A stretch of DNA of 64,000 nucleotides from Vibrio gallaecicus (GTDB taxonomy: Bacteria; Pseudomonadota; Gammaproteobacteria; Enterobacterales; Vibrionaceae), in contig NZ_AP025490.1 in the NCBI RefSeq assembly GCF_024347495.1, forward strand, positions 2,108,001-2,172,000, in the 5' to 3' direction. Below are positions 18,695 to 27,623 of this stretch, piece by piece; position 1 is the stretch's first letter; each line of letters opens with the position of its first letter. Below the pieces are notes generated by a model, which was not told where the DNA came from, made no database searches, and saw only the letters and a program-made list of their open reading frames with translations. The position numbers and the translations under genes are program-made.

Positions 18695-19051
18695 TTACAA
18701 TTCAGAGACATCCGCGAAGATTTTATATTGATGTATCAAGCCCTGCTTGAAAGATAAGAAGGTCGCAAACTTGGCGACATGTGCGCTGCCATTCATGCGT
18801 ACATAATCAACTTTCCCCTCACACGCAACCGTATCTTCATTTACGTAAATCCCAGAAAATGTATGCGTCATTGATTTGATTGACGCAAAGAACGCAGCGT
18901 TAACTGCTTCGACGGCTGGCTTCCCAACTACTGGCTCCGCGTTCGAAAAATGAAACGACACGTCATCATGCAGTAATGCCATTAAGGCGTGAACATCCTT
19001 TTGGTCGACGACTTGATATAGATATTTGGTCTGTTCGATTAATAGTGACAT
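18695..19051 (-). CDS. SnoaL/NTF2-like small protein
   Basis: A 118-residue protein with the NTF2-like alpha+beta cone pattern: an N-terminal helix, VDQKDVHALMALLHDDVSFHF, VVGKPAVEAVNAAFFASI, and alternating strands to the end. These proteins bind small hydrophobic molecules or serve as isomerases or lyases; no catalytic set is clear here. The gene lies 45 bases after the EamA transporter on the same strand. The start ATG has an AAGGAGCAAC ribosome site. Confidence 0.75.
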   Translation of the reverse strand: MSLLIEQTKYLYQVVDQKDVHALMALLHDDVSFHFSNAEPVVGKPAVEAVNAAFFASIKSMTHTFSGIYVNEDTVACEGKVDYVRMNGSAHVAKFATFLSFKQGLIHQYKIFADVSEL

Positions 19052-19096
19052 ACATGTTGCTCCTTTGTGTTTGAACTAAATTGGCTTTAAACGAGA

Positions 19097-20008
19097 TTAA
19101 GATTTAGCGTGATTAAATAAGTACAGGCTTACCAACAACAGAATGACTGCCGCGATCAATTGCAGCGTTAATGGCTCGCCATACCACGAGATCCCAATGG
19201 ATACACCAACCACAGTCACCACATTTCCCACTTGGCTAAAGCCCAGCCCATCTGTGATCCGTTGAAAACGAAACGTCAGTAAATAACTGAGTGCCGATAA
19301 GCTTGCCATGAGTGCAAGTACGCCAGTTCCGTTTGAAATTAATTCACCTTCAACCGCCTGTGTAAACGGAAGCCATATCATGCTCTGAAGTGTCAGCATC
19401 CCAGCAGCCAGAACAATTGGATTGGCAAGAGGAGGAAACGCGCGACTGCGATAGACATTACCAGCAGCCAAAAATATGGGTACGAGTAGCGCAATAGCCA
19501 GCGCTGACCAAGGAGATGAAGTGTTCATTTGTGGTGACAAAGTTACAGAGAGTGCGGCAATGAACCCAATCATGATTCCGAGCACTTTTCGCCAGGTTAG
19601 TGAGGAACCTTGAAAAGGTAAGGTGAACAGCAAGGTAAAGATAGGCGACAAAGTAACGAGTACACTGAACGTACTGGTATTGAGTGATTGCAGGGCATAG
19701 GTCGACGCAAGATTTGGGATTGCGACACCCAGTAAGCCAGCCCAAAGATAATAACGGTAATGCACCAATGCCGTTAGGTTGAGCTGACCTCTAATCACCA
19801 ATAACGTCATTAACAATATAGCAGCACCTGCCATCGGTATTATTGCGACATCAATTGGTGGAATACCAATGGTCACAGAATATTTGGCTAATGCAAAATT
19901 TACGGCAACAAGGCTGCCAATGCTGACCACATATAACGGAGACTGAAATTGCCGACCAATATCATTCAGATGCATTCTTACCGTTAACGGTTTTATCAGT
20001 GATTTCAT
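19097..20008 (-). CDS. EamA (DMT superfamily) transporter
   Basis: A 303-residue membrane protein with ten predicted helices in two EamA repeats. The first repeat contains YRYYLWAGLLGVAIPNLASTYAL and TSTFSVLVTLSPIFTLLF; the second has VLALMASLSALSYLLTFRFQRI and GEPLTLQLIAAVILLLVSLYLF. Members export amino acids, metabolites or drugs. Substrate cannot be inferred. It is divergent from a LysR gene 104 bases away, which probably controls it, and heads a short run that includes the SnoaL-like gene. Confidence 0.87.
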   Translation of the reverse strand: MKSLIKPLTVRMHLNDIGRQFQSPLYVVSIGSLVAVNFALAKYSVTIGIPPIDVAIIPMAGAAILLMTLLVIRGQLNLTALVHYRYYLWAGLLGVAIPNLASTYALQSLNTSTFSVLVTLSPIFTLLFTLPFQGSSLTWRKVLGIMIGFIAALSVTLSPQMNTSSPWSALAIALLVPIFLAAGNVYRSRAFPPLANPIVLAAGMLTLQSMIWLPFTQAVEGELISNGTGVLALMASLSALSYLLTFRFQRITDGLGFSQVGNVVTVVGVSIGISWYGEPLTLQLIAAVILLLVSLYLFNHAKS

Positions 20009-20112
20009 GTTTTACTCTATAGATTGGAGTCGATGAAATCAGCATAAAAGACCTAGATTGATTAGAGAATAGGCTCTACACTCTCCACACTGTATCCAAT
20101 TTGGCGACAATC

Positions 20113-21006
20113 ATGCAGCACTTAGACGCTATTCCTTATTTCCTTGCGGTGGTAAAGCATTCAAGCTTTGCGGGCGCAGCGCGTGAACTGGGCGTGTCAC
20201 GTTCGGCAGTCAACAAACGGGTGATCCAATTAGAGTCAAGCCTTGGAGTGCGTTTGCTGCACCGCACTACACGGCAAGTATCGCTTACTGAATCCGGTGA
20301 GCAGTTTTATGATCACCTCACCAAAGCAAATTATTGGCTGCAAAAAGCTGAAGATGCAGCAACCAGTCAACAGGATCAGGCAATTGGCACATTGCGGGTT
20401 AATGCGCCAATGTCTTTTGGTCGTCTTGTATTAGCCCCTCTCATCCCACAGTTTCTTAAACGCTATCCTCATATTCACATCGACATGACGATGGATGATG
20501 GTTACGTTGATATTGTCGAAGGCGGGTATGATATAGCGATTCGAGCAGGGGATTTAAATGACTCGAGTTTAGTGGCAAAGCGATTAACCAGCGTCCGTAG
20601 CGTCATCTGCGCTTCTCCTACGTATTTTAATGAGAGTGGTTTATCTACGCCAACCGAGATCGGTGAACTCAGTACGTATAACGCTTTGCTTTATCGTCAT
20701 GCATCTGAGAGTGCCGAGTGGTTTTTTGGTCACCAAGATCAAGTGACCAGTGTTGTTGTAAAAGGAAATTACCGAGTCAACAACAGCGAGGCATTACTGT
20801 GTGCGACCATCGCAGGGCTTGGGATTGCTAGGCTCCCCGACTTTATCGCCAATGCCCCAATTCAGTCGGGACAATTACTGCCTTTGTTGCCTAACTATTT
20901 AATGCCAGAGAAAAATGTCTATGCTTTGTTTCCCGAGCGAGACCCTATGCCACTCAAATTACGATTGTTCATCGATTTCCTTGCAGCTGAGCTCAATGAC
21001 CGTTGA
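20113..21006 (+). CDS. LysR-family transcriptional regulator
   Basis: The ATG at 20113 is used (297 residues); a TTG 12 bases upstream is less likely because LysR proteins normally begin a few residues before the helix-turn-helix. The N-terminal 60 residues give the typical wHTH: FAGAARELGVSRSAVNKRVIQLESSLGVRLLHRTTRQVSLTESG across about 20-63. The C-terminal part is the periplasmic-binding-like effector domain with ANAPIQSGQLLPLLPNY. It belongs to the large subgroup of LysR regulators that resemble the DsdC/PtxR-like type. It is divergent from the EamA exporter gene and probably controls it. Confidence 0.87.
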   Translation: MQHLDAIPYFLAVVKHSSFAGAARELGVSRSAVNKRVIQLESSLGVRLLHRTTRQVSLTESGEQFYDHLTKANYWLQKAEDAATSQQDQAIGTLRVNAPMSFGRLVLAPLIPQFLKRYPHIHIDMTMDDGYVDIVEGGYDIAIRAGDLNDSSLVAKRLTSVRSVICASPTYFNESGLSTPTEIGELSTYNALLYRHASESAEWFFGHQDQVTSVVVKGNYRVNNSEALLCATIAGLGIARLPDFIANAPIQSGQLLPLLPNYLMPEKNVYALFPERDPMPLKLRLFIDFLAAELNDR

Positions 21007-21056
21007 ACGTCTATGATCTTTTAGCTTCAGACTTATCATTAACATTAGTTTTAGCC

Positions 21057-22922
21057 TTAGATTTTCCTCATAATCAAGGCCTGTGCATTGAGCATCGCTT
21101 CTTTGGTGCTGACATCTAAGGTTTTAACGTTCGCAAAGCGTTCGACCTCTTTAATCGCCACATCGTGGGCAAAGATCACCAACCTTGCCTTTTCAATGTC
21201 CCTCTGCGTAATGCGATTGTCTACTCCATTGGCACCTTGTGTTTCAACTTTAATTCGAACTCCAAGATGATGAGCCGCCTTTTCCAAAGACTTTGCCGCG
21301 AGAAAAGTGTGCGCGACACCTGATGGGCAAGAAGTAATCGCAAGTACATCGGCTTGCCCTTCTTCCGTCACCGAACCGCCTAGGGATTGGTACAAACGCT
21401 CATCGCTTTCGACCACGTTCTTTTTCAGTAATATCACTATTAGAGCTGTCGTTAGAGCCCCTGCTAATGTCCCGATGATATAGCCAATCTTTCCATCAAC
21501 CACAGGCAGAACAATCCAGCCGCCCCAAGGGGCATGGTTCAATACATGGAACATAAAGCCGACTACGTTACCAACAATACCACCAGCTACAACAGCCGGT
21601 AGAACGCGCGCAGGGTCAGCGGCGGCAAAAGGAATCGCACCTTCACTTATTCCGATCATACCCATGATTCCTGCGGCTTTTCCTGCTTCGCGTTCATCTC
21701 GTTTAAACTTCTTTGGAGAGATGAAAGTCGCCAATGCCATACCCAAGGGTGGCGTACAAATCGCAATTCCGACGCCGCCCATTAGCCATGGTTGAGTATT
21801 CACCTGAGTTTGGGCAAACAGCGTCGCGACTTTGTTGATCGGACCGCCCATATCAAAGGCCGTCATCGCACCTAGAATACTGCCTAATAACATTTTTCCT
21901 GATCCTGCCATGCCAGTAAGCATTTGGTTCATCTCAAGCATCACTTGGGCAATCGGCGAGCCAATCACCCACATCACAGCACCACACGTAACAAAGGTGC
22001 CCACAAGCGGATAAATAAAGATCGAACTCAGCGAGATCATACTGTCTGGTAGTTTGATTTTCTTGAGTAAATTGACCACAAAGCCCGCAAAAAAACCAAC
22101 CACTATCGCACCGAGGAAACCAGTATTATATTGATCCACAGCGACCCAAGAACCAATCATACCGGGCGCCAAACCCGGCTTATCTGCCATTGAATACGCG
22201 ATGTAACCACCAAGTATGGCAGTAAACAAAGTTAAACCCGCAATACCCATTTGTGCGATGTCAGCCAGAACGCCACTTTCAGGCACAGCGCCGTGACCAG
22301 AGATCATCACCGACAGAGACAAAAGCACACCACCCGCGACCACGAATGGGATCATATGTGACGTGCCGTATAAGAGATGTTCTTTGAGACGATTAAGTGA
22401 TTGAGCCCAAGGGCTTAGAGGCTCGCTGTACGCTTCTTGATGATTTGAGGCATAGCTATCGAAGGATTCAGAATTAGCTTCGAGAAACAGCTCTTGAGCC
22501 TCTTCCACCGACTCAACTGCCTTTAATTTTGTAACAAAGTCATCTTCAATCAGTTTGGTCGAGATCTGAGCCAACACCTCGATATGATGGTCATCATTGT
22601 TGTCAGGAGAAGCGAGCATGAAGAACACATCAGACAGTTCTCCACCGTCTGCACCATAATCAATACCAGAACGGCTGATACCCACCGCGACAGCAGGTTT
22701 CGCTACGGCACAACTTTTCGCATGTGGAATCGCAATTCCATCATCAAAGCCGGTGTTGCCAATCGCCTCACGCTTCCAAATATCATCAAGGAATTCACTT
22801 TTACTGGAGAGTTTGCCAGCACGATCAAGCAGTTCAACAAGCTCTTCAAATACCGCTTGTTTAGAGTCTGCCTTTAAATCCAGACAGATAATCTCCGGCT
22901 CTATAATGTCAGTGATGTCCAT
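21057..22922 (-). CDS. Fructose-family PTS permease, domains IIA-IIC-IIB
   Basis: A 621-residue multidomain phosphotransferase permease. IIA occupies about residues 1-150 with its active His67 in GIAIPHAKS. A membrane IIC domain spans about 175-500; it has the LLYGTSHMIPFVVAGG entry, MGGPINKVA and EGAIPFAA motifs. The IIB domain at the C-terminus has active Cys532 in TSCPSGVAHTF. The A-C-B order matches a group of Vibrio PTS proteins. A near twin of its IIC and IIB is encoded as a split IIA plus IICB pair at 29.1-31.0 kb. The sugar is not known; the setting suggests mannose, fructose or a related sugar. Its promoter region, shared with the EIIB gene, holds a CRP-like site. Confidence 0.93.
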   Translation of the reverse strand: MDITDIIEPEIICLDLKADSKQAVFEELVELLDRAGKLSSKSEFLDDIWKREAIGNTGFDDGIAIPHAKSCAVAKPAVAVGISRSGIDYGADGGELSDVFFMLASPDNNDDHHIEVLAQISTKLIEDDFVTKLKAVESVEEAQELFLEANSESFDSYASNHQEAYSEPLSPWAQSLNRLKEHLLYGTSHMIPFVVAGGVLLSLSVMISGHGAVPESGVLADIAQMGIAGLTLFTAILGGYIAYSMADKPGLAPGMIGSWVAVDQYNTGFLGAIVVGFFAGFVVNLLKKIKLPDSMISLSSIFIYPLVGTFVTCGAVMWVIGSPIAQVMLEMNQMLTGMAGSGKMLLGSILGAMTAFDMGGPINKVATLFAQTQVNTQPWLMGGVGIAICTPPLGMALATFISPKKFKRDEREAGKAAGIMGMIGISEGAIPFAAADPARVLPAVVAGGIVGNVVGFMFHVLNHAPWGGWIVLPVVDGKIGYIIGTLAGALTTALIVILLKKNVVESDERLYQSLGGSVTEEGQADVLAITSCPSGVAHTFLAAKSLEKAAHHLGVRIKVETQGANGVDNRITQRDIEKARLVIFAHDVAIKEVERFANVKTLDVSTKEAMLNAQALIMRKI

Positions 22923-22992
22923 GTGCTGCCTCGTTCGAGTGCCAATTTAAGTAAATGAGATAAAGAGGTTAATAAGATGAAAAGATTAACGG

Positions 22993-23008
22993 TGTGAGCG
23001 CACTCATT
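22993..23008 (-). promoter_or_regulatory. CRP-like site upstream of PTS permease gene
   Basis: Read on the minus strand it is AATGA-N6-TCACA, followed by CC. One half matches the CRP consensus (TGTGA/TCACA) at all five bases, the other at three. It sits about 70 bases upstream of the IIA-IIC-IIB gene. The same AATGA-N6-TCACA layout appears before the split PTS genes at 29.0 kb. Confidence 0.55.
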
Positions 23009-23180
23009 ATATAGGACGAAAGGTGCATTAACTGGATATTTGTAACCAAGAATCGAGAGTGTGACATCCACCTTTGAATTAAAAACGGTAATCCATAAAA
23101 TTCACAGATTACTATAAAGATCTTGCTACTCTAGTCATCTAGTAACCAGAGAATAAGCCGAGATTAAACCGAGAAGAAAA

Positions 23181-23501
23181 ATGAGAATTGTAGCGGTAAC
23201 TGCGTGCCCTACAGGCATTGCGCACACCTATATGGCAGCTGATGCACTAAATAAAACTGCCCCTAAATTCAACGTTTCAATTAAGGTTGAGACACAGGGG
23301 GCTATGGGTATTGAAAACCTACTATCTGCACAGGACATTGCCCTCGCGGACAAAGTATTGATCGTCTCTGATATCGATATCGAACAGCCAGACCGATTTG
23401 AAACCTCTAAAACCATATTTGTCCCAATGGAAGAGGTACTACTGAGCGTGGATAAAGTCTTTATTAAGTATTGTCGCGACATAAAAAGCAATCGAGCCTA
23501 A
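23181..23501 (+). CDS. Free-standing fructose-type PTS EIIB
   Basis: A 106-residue soluble protein that is a single IIB domain. The active Cys9 lies in AVTACPTGIAHTYMAA, the fructose-family signature, followed by KVETQGAMGIEN. It would carry phosphate from an EIIA to a IIC permease. The ribosome site AGAAGAAAA precedes the ATG. It is divergent from the IIA-IIC-IIB gene, and the next gene encodes an HPr-like/EIIA protein, so both may feed phosphate to permeases in the same block. Such soluble IIB proteins resemble FrwB/FrvB-type proteins. Confidence 0.9.
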   Translation: MRIVAVTACPTGIAHTYMAADALNKTAPKFNVSIKVETQGAMGIENLLSAQDIALADKVLIVSDIDIEQPDRFETSKTIFVPMEEVLLSVDKVFIKYCRDIKSNRA

Positions 23502-23509
23502 CTCTCGGT

Positions 23510-24283
23510 ATGAATGAATATCAGATTACCTTCTTCGTTAACGATCCTGCCGAGAATTCACACGTCGCGCAGCCTCTTACTCGCTTAGCGAAGAAGTTCA
23601 AAAGCAACATCCGCATTATCAACATCACTCAAAACCGAACTGCTGATCTGTCCCAATCTGTTGCGATGTTACAAGTAGGCTTACTTCGTGGAGATTTGTG
23701 TCAGATCACCGCCGTTGGTATTGATGCAGAGTTGGCGTGTTTTGTATTAAAAGACGTGATTGCTGAGCATTACGACATGGTTGGCTCTCAAGTGAACCAT
23801 GAATTTTCTAACGATTTAATCCAGCGTATGCCGCAGATTTGCCCACCTTGTGACATCAAATGGCACCATGCCAAAGCACAAACTCAACTGACCAAATTTG
23901 AATGCTTAAAAGGGCTTGCTCATTTGGTTTATCCAGAAGACCCAGATGAACTGATTCTGGCGTTTATTAAGCGAGAGGAACGTTCGTCGACGTGTGTATC
24001 ACCTGGAATTGCTTTACCTCATGTGATGTTTGAGTCGACTCAAGATCTCTCTATTGCTGTTATCGTCAGTGACAGCCCAATTGATTGGGCATCGCAGATA
24101 GGTCAAGTGCATGTTGCCATCGCACTCGTTCTTCCAACAAGACCGCAACGCGAACATATTGTAGCTGCCACCAATTTAACGAGAAATCTACTCCACGATC
24201 AGGTAAATGAGCGCCTGCAAAAAACCAGAAGCAGTGTCGATTTACAAGCGCTGCTGATGTATATCTCATCTCGCTTGCTTTAA
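23510..24283 (+). CDS. HPr-like and EIIA(Fru) fusion protein
   Basis: I start at ATG 23510 (257 residues), eight bases after the EIIB stop; a longer frame begins with TTG inside EIIB. The N-terminal 90 residues fit an HPr domain: NSHVAQPLTRLAKKF in place of the usual GLHARPA motif, so His18 may be the phosphorylation site but the neighbouring Arg is missing. A serine region (DLSQSVAMLQVGLLRGD) corresponds to the HPr Ser46 site. The C-terminal 120 residues are an EIIA(Fru) domain with active His171 in SPGIALPHV. The order HPr-EIIA is the reverse of the classical FPr protein (EIIA-HPr). Whether the HPr part passes phosphate is uncertain; it may be regulatory. Confidence 0.78.
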   Translation: MNEYQITFFVNDPAENSHVAQPLTRLAKKFKSNIRIINITQNRTADLSQSVAMLQVGLLRGDLCQITAVGIDAELACFVLKDVIAEHYDMVGSQVNHEFSNDLIQRMPQICPPCDIKWHHAKAQTQLTKFECLKGLAHLVYPEDPDELILAFIKREERSSTCVSPGIALPHVMFESTQDLSIAVIVSDSPIDWASQIGQVHVAIALVLPTRPQREHIVAATNLTRNLLHDQVNERLQKTRSSVDLQALLMYISSRLL

Positions 24284-24428
24284 CACTTTTTGCCCTGGCT
24301 TTCTTACTAAATCAATAATCTACTAAATCAACAACCTAACCACTCGATAGCCTACTAACTTGATAGCCTACTCAAGCCGAACGGTCGGCTTACCTCAAAG
24401 CTCAGGTTTATGAAGTGGAACTGGCTCG

Positions 24429-25268
24429 CTAAATAGAACCTCTGTATTCAGTTGGTGTTCTTCCAGTTCGATTTTTAAATACTCGACAGAAGTAATTCAC
24501 ATCCTTAAAGCCACAACGTACTGCCACTTCATTAAGCTTGAAATTGTACTTCTTGAGCATGAACTTGGCGCGGTCAACTCGCACGCGGGTGATATATTCA
24601 GCCAGCGTCATATGACCTTGTTGGCGAAACATACGCGACAAATGGTTGGATGAAATACTAAAGCGCGAAGCAATGCTATCTCGAGTGATTTGACGGTGGA
24701 AGTTCTCTTGAATATAGATACAAATACCCTGATACACATCCTGCACCCGGCTATGAGATTTTTCGACGGGTGCTTCTAACATCGTCTTGCTGTATTGAAG
24801 TAAAGCTTGCAGCAATAACTCGTCCATAGGTTGCTTGTTGCTCTCTCTCGCTAATGAGCTGAGCGCCTCCAAAATGTTATCAATCGCGAACCCAGATCGA
24901 GTCTGAATACTGTGCTTTTGAATATCATAAAAGCTCTCCTCGCCTTTGCGCTTACTCACCAAACTTAAACCCAGCTGACGACGACCAAACAACATACTCA
25001 ATACCGAGCAGTCCGTGTCCCAATTCGGTTTGTTCCAACAGTTAGGCGGAATAAAAATCGCGTCTCCAGCTTTGGCTATGACATTTGTGATTTTGCGGTC
25101 ATGGCTTTCCATTTCATTGACATACTCTCCATCAAGCACCAGCTCTAAGCGCGGAAAATTCACCTGATAGCTACACGCTGATGGCGTATGAAAATCTCCA
25201 GCAAACCAGATGTTATGCAATGGCTCACGCTCATTTAACACTGAGGAAATTAAGTCATGAAATATCAT
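24429..25268 (-). CDS. AraC-family regulator of the mannose PTS cluster
   Basis: The ATG at 25268 (279 residues) is preferred to an upstream TTG. The N-terminal half is a cupin-like sensor (AKAGDAIFIPPNCWNKP). The C-terminal 100 residues contain the AraC DNA-binding domain: RDSIASRFSISSNHLSRMFRQ and VRCGFKDVNYFCRVFKNRTGRTPTEYR (about 20 residues of each half shown in parts). It is divergent from the IIA-IIB-IIC permease that starts at 25647 and lies beside mannose-6-phosphate isomerase. From memory, a V. cholerae cluster has the same order with an AraC activator of mannose uptake genes; I could not verify that here. Confidence 0.85.
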   Translation of the reverse strand: MIFHDLISSVLNEREPLHNIWFAGDFHTPSACSYQVNFPRLELVLDGEYVNEMESHDRKITNVIAKAGDAIFIPPNCWNKPNWDTDCSVLSMLFGRRQLGLSLVSKRKGEESFYDIQKHSIQTRSGFAIDNILEALSSLARESNKQPMDELLLQALLQYSKTMLEAPVEKSHSRVQDVYQGICIYIQENFHRQITRDSIASRFSISSNHLSRMFRQQGHMTLAEYITRVRVDRAKFMLKKYNFKLNEVAVRCGFKDVNYFCRVFKNRTGRTPTEYRGSI

Positions 25269-25646
25269 TATTCGAACTCTTATGGGCAGCAATGAGGCTA
25301 CGCCAATAGATATACCTGTAAGTGGAACATAGCGCTATTGAGCAAAATCACAATTTGAGATCTGTGTTACAAAAATCCAGTAATGGAAATAAATATCCAG
25401 CCATGAAACAGATATACCTCATTACATCTCAAACAAGCAACTACGCTACATCCCTTATATTTAAAAGCCTTAACACCCAGCAAACCTTGTCAATACAGGT
25501 CTAATAATGGTCGATCGCTCGATCAAAATCACACTCCACCAATCACGCAACAATCATCCAGTAAATGCGTTTTTTCTTCACTACAGAAGGCAAGTGATCA
25601 ATTTCAAAATACCCCTAACAAAATAAAAACAAAGTAGGGGTTCATT
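25269..25646. other. 378-bp divergent promoter region, mannose PTS
   Basis: No gene is supported. The region holds promoters for the AraC gene and for the PTS permease. A CRP half-site (TCACA at 25529-25533, within CTCGA-N6-TCACA) precedes the permease. A hairpin at 25611-25641 covers its ribosome site. Confidence 0.6.
25611..25641 (+). promoter_or_regulatory. Hairpin sequestering the ribosome site of the mannose-type PTS gene
   Basis: ACCCCTA (25611-25617) pairs perfectly with TAGGGGT (25635-25641) around a 17-base A-rich loop. The only ribosome site of the gene, AGGGG, is inside the right arm, six bases before the ATG. In the folded form ribosome entry would be blocked, so a protein or small RNA could control translation (inference). 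Confidence 0.65.
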
Positions 25647-27551
25647 ATGATCACGACATTGATCAATCAAGATTTGATTAAGCTTTCGCTTAGCGCCACT
25701 TCAAAAGAAGAAGTTTTTAAAGAGCTGATAGATGTGCTTTACGCGCAAGGTAGAATTTCAGACAAAGCGCAATTTCTTGCCGATATTAAGGCAAGAGAAG
25801 AACAAGGTAATACAGGATTTGAAGAAGGTATTGCCCTGCCACACGCAAAAAGCAGCGCGGTTATCAAACCAGCCGTTGTTATCGGCGTTCACAAACAGGG
25901 TATCGAGTACGGCGCAGATGATGGTCAGCCATCAAAGCTGTTCTTTATGATTGCCTCTCCAGATGGTGGCGATAATCACCATATAGAAGTACTGGCAGAG
26001 CTATCTTCAAAACTGATTGAAGAAGGTTTTATCGAAAACTTCATGAATGCAGGCTCTGAACAAGAAGCTTTGGAACTACTGCTTAGAAAGCCTGAACCAT
26101 CCGCAACCGAAACTAACGTTGAGAAGCAAGGCTTCATCATAGGTGTGACAGGCTGCCCAGCTGGCGTTGCACACACTTACTTAGCAGCCGAAGCACTAGA
26201 GAAAGGCGCTGCGGCTCTTGGCTACGATATTAAGGTCGAAACCAACGGTTCAATTGGTGTTAAAAACAGCCCGACTCAAGAAGAGATCGAACGTGCAGAT
26301 GCGATTGTGGTGGCTTGTGACAAACAAGTCGACATGGCTCGCTTTGTCGGAAAACGCGTCATCAGCACCAACGTAAAAGCGCCAATCAAAGACGCACAAG
26401 GCTTAATTAAACAAGCACTCAGTGCGCCAAGCTACCAAGCAGAACAAACACCGAACAACCAATCTGTCGCAGAAAAAGCCTCACAAGCGCGTTCAGACCT
26501 TTACCGCTACTTGATGAATGGCGTATCTCACATGATCCCATTCGTGGTAACGGGCGGTCTTTTGATTGCGCTTGCACTGGCAATTGGCGGCCAGCCAAGT
26601 GAATCCGGCATGGCGATTCCAGCTGGCAGTATGTGGAACCAAATTCTAGAAGTGGGTGTGGTTGCCTTCACATTGATGATCCCAATTTTGGCTGGCTACA
26701 TTGCTTACGCGATTGCCGACCGCCCTGCCCTAACCCCAGGTTTGATTGGCGGTTGGATTGCGAACAACGGCTCTTTCTACGGCGCAGATGCTGGTACGGG
26801 TTTCATTGGAGCGATCATCGCAGGTCTATTGGTAGGTTACTTCGTTAAATGGATCACCTCGTTTAACTACCACAAGTTCGTTCAACCGCTTGTGCCTATC
26901 ATGATCGCTCCAATCACTGGGTCTCTATTCATCGCGGGTCTGTTCATCTTTGTGATTGGCGCACCTATCGCTGGGCTAATGGATGCTCTTACTGCACTGC
27001 TAACTAGCATGAGCACTGGCAACGTGGTTCTACTTGGCATCGTATTGGGTGGTATGGCCGGTTTTGATATGGGCGGTCCATTCAACAAGGTGGCGTTCCT
27101 ATTCTCGGTCGGCATGATTGCCAGCGGTCAAACTCAATTCATGGGTGCGATGGCGTGTGCAATCCCTGTGGCTCCACTAGGCATGGCTATCGCAACCAGA
27201 CTTGGCCGCAAGTTCGACCTATTCGAATCTTCTGAAATTGAAGCGGGTAAGGCTGCTGGAGCAATGGGCTTGGTGGGTATCTCTGAAGGTGCGATTCCTT
27301 TCGCCGCTCAAGACCCAATGTCGGTTATCCCTGCCAACGTGCTTGGTTCAATGACTGCAGCGGTTATGGCGTTCTCATTCGGCATCACCAACAGCGTTGC
27401 TCACGGTGGCCCCGTTGTGGCTCTACTAGGCGCAATGAATTACCCAATGCTGGCTCTTCTGTGCATGGCATCCGGTGCGGGTGTGACTGCTGTTACTTGT
27501 ATCGCGCTTAAAAACCTACGCAAAGCCAAGCTAATGACAGCAGCGGCTTAA
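25647..27551 (+). CDS. manP: Fructose-family PTS permease IIA-IIB-IIC, probably for mannose
   Basis: A 634-residue permease with domain order A-B-C. IIA: about 1-150, active His66 in GIALPHAKS. IIB: about 160-260, active Cys170 in VTGCPAGVAHTYLAA. IIC: about 285-625, with YLMNGVSHMIPFVVTGG, MGGPFNKVA and EGAIPFAAQD. It phosphorylates its sugar during entry, using PEP through EI and HPr. The next gene makes mannose-6-phosphate isomerase, so mannose is the best guess; fructose cannot be excluded since FruA proteins look very similar. An AraC regulator is divergent. Symbol manP is given from the context and from memory of a related V. cholerae gene. Confidence 0.85.
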   Translation: MITTLINQDLIKLSLSATSKEEVFKELIDVLYAQGRISDKAQFLADIKAREEQGNTGFEEGIALPHAKSSAVIKPAVVIGVHKQGIEYGADDGQPSKLFFMIASPDGGDNHHIEVLAELSSKLIEEGFIENFMNAGSEQEALELLLRKPEPSATETNVEKQGFIIGVTGCPAGVAHTYLAAEALEKGAAALGYDIKVETNGSIGVKNSPTQEEIERADAIVVACDKQVDMARFVGKRVISTNVKAPIKDAQGLIKQALSAPSYQAEQTPNNQSVAEKASQARSDLYRYLMNGVSHMIPFVVTGGLLIALALAIGGQPSESGMAIPAGSMWNQILEVGVVAFTLMIPILAGYIAYAIADRPALTPGLIGGWIANNGSFYGADAGTGFIGAIIAGLLVGYFVKWITSFNYHKFVQPLVPIMIAPITGSLFIAGLFIFVIGAPIAGLMDALTALLTSMSTGNVVLLGIVLGGMAGFDMGGPFNKVAFLFSVGMIASGQTQFMGAMACAIPVAPLGMAIATRLGRKFDLFESSEIEAGKAAGAMGLVGISEGAIPFAAQDPMSVIPANVLGSMTAAVMAFSFGITNSVAHGGPVVALLGAMNYPMLALLCMASGAGVTAVTCIALKNLRKAKLMTAAA

Positions 27552-27566
27552 GTCATTTCAACTCCA

Positions 27567-27623
27567 ATGGCTTGAGCCCCTCTACTCTCGTATTTTAAAT
27601 AAATCGGGTAGAGCTCAAGCCAT
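27567..27623 (+). promoter_or_regulatory. Long hairpin between PTS gene and manA, over the manA start
   Basis: The arm 27567-27585 (ATGGCTTGAG, three extra C, CTCTAC) pairs with 27608-27623 (GTAGAGCTCAAGCCAT), giving 16 base pairs with one 3-base bulge and a 22-base AT-rich loop. The right arm ends inside the ATG at 27622 and includes its GTAGAG ribosome site. There is no T-run after it, so it is more likely an attenuator, mRNA stabiliser or translation switch than a terminator. Confidence 0.7.

Noticed and set aside
24374..24391. Seven-base-pair hairpin AAGCCGA/TCGGCTT after the HPr-EIIA gene
   Set aside because: No T-run on either strand; not convincing as a terminator.
25322..25504. 60-codon open frame between AraC gene and PTS permease
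   Set aside because: No ribosome site or family resemblance; it lies in a divergent promoter region.
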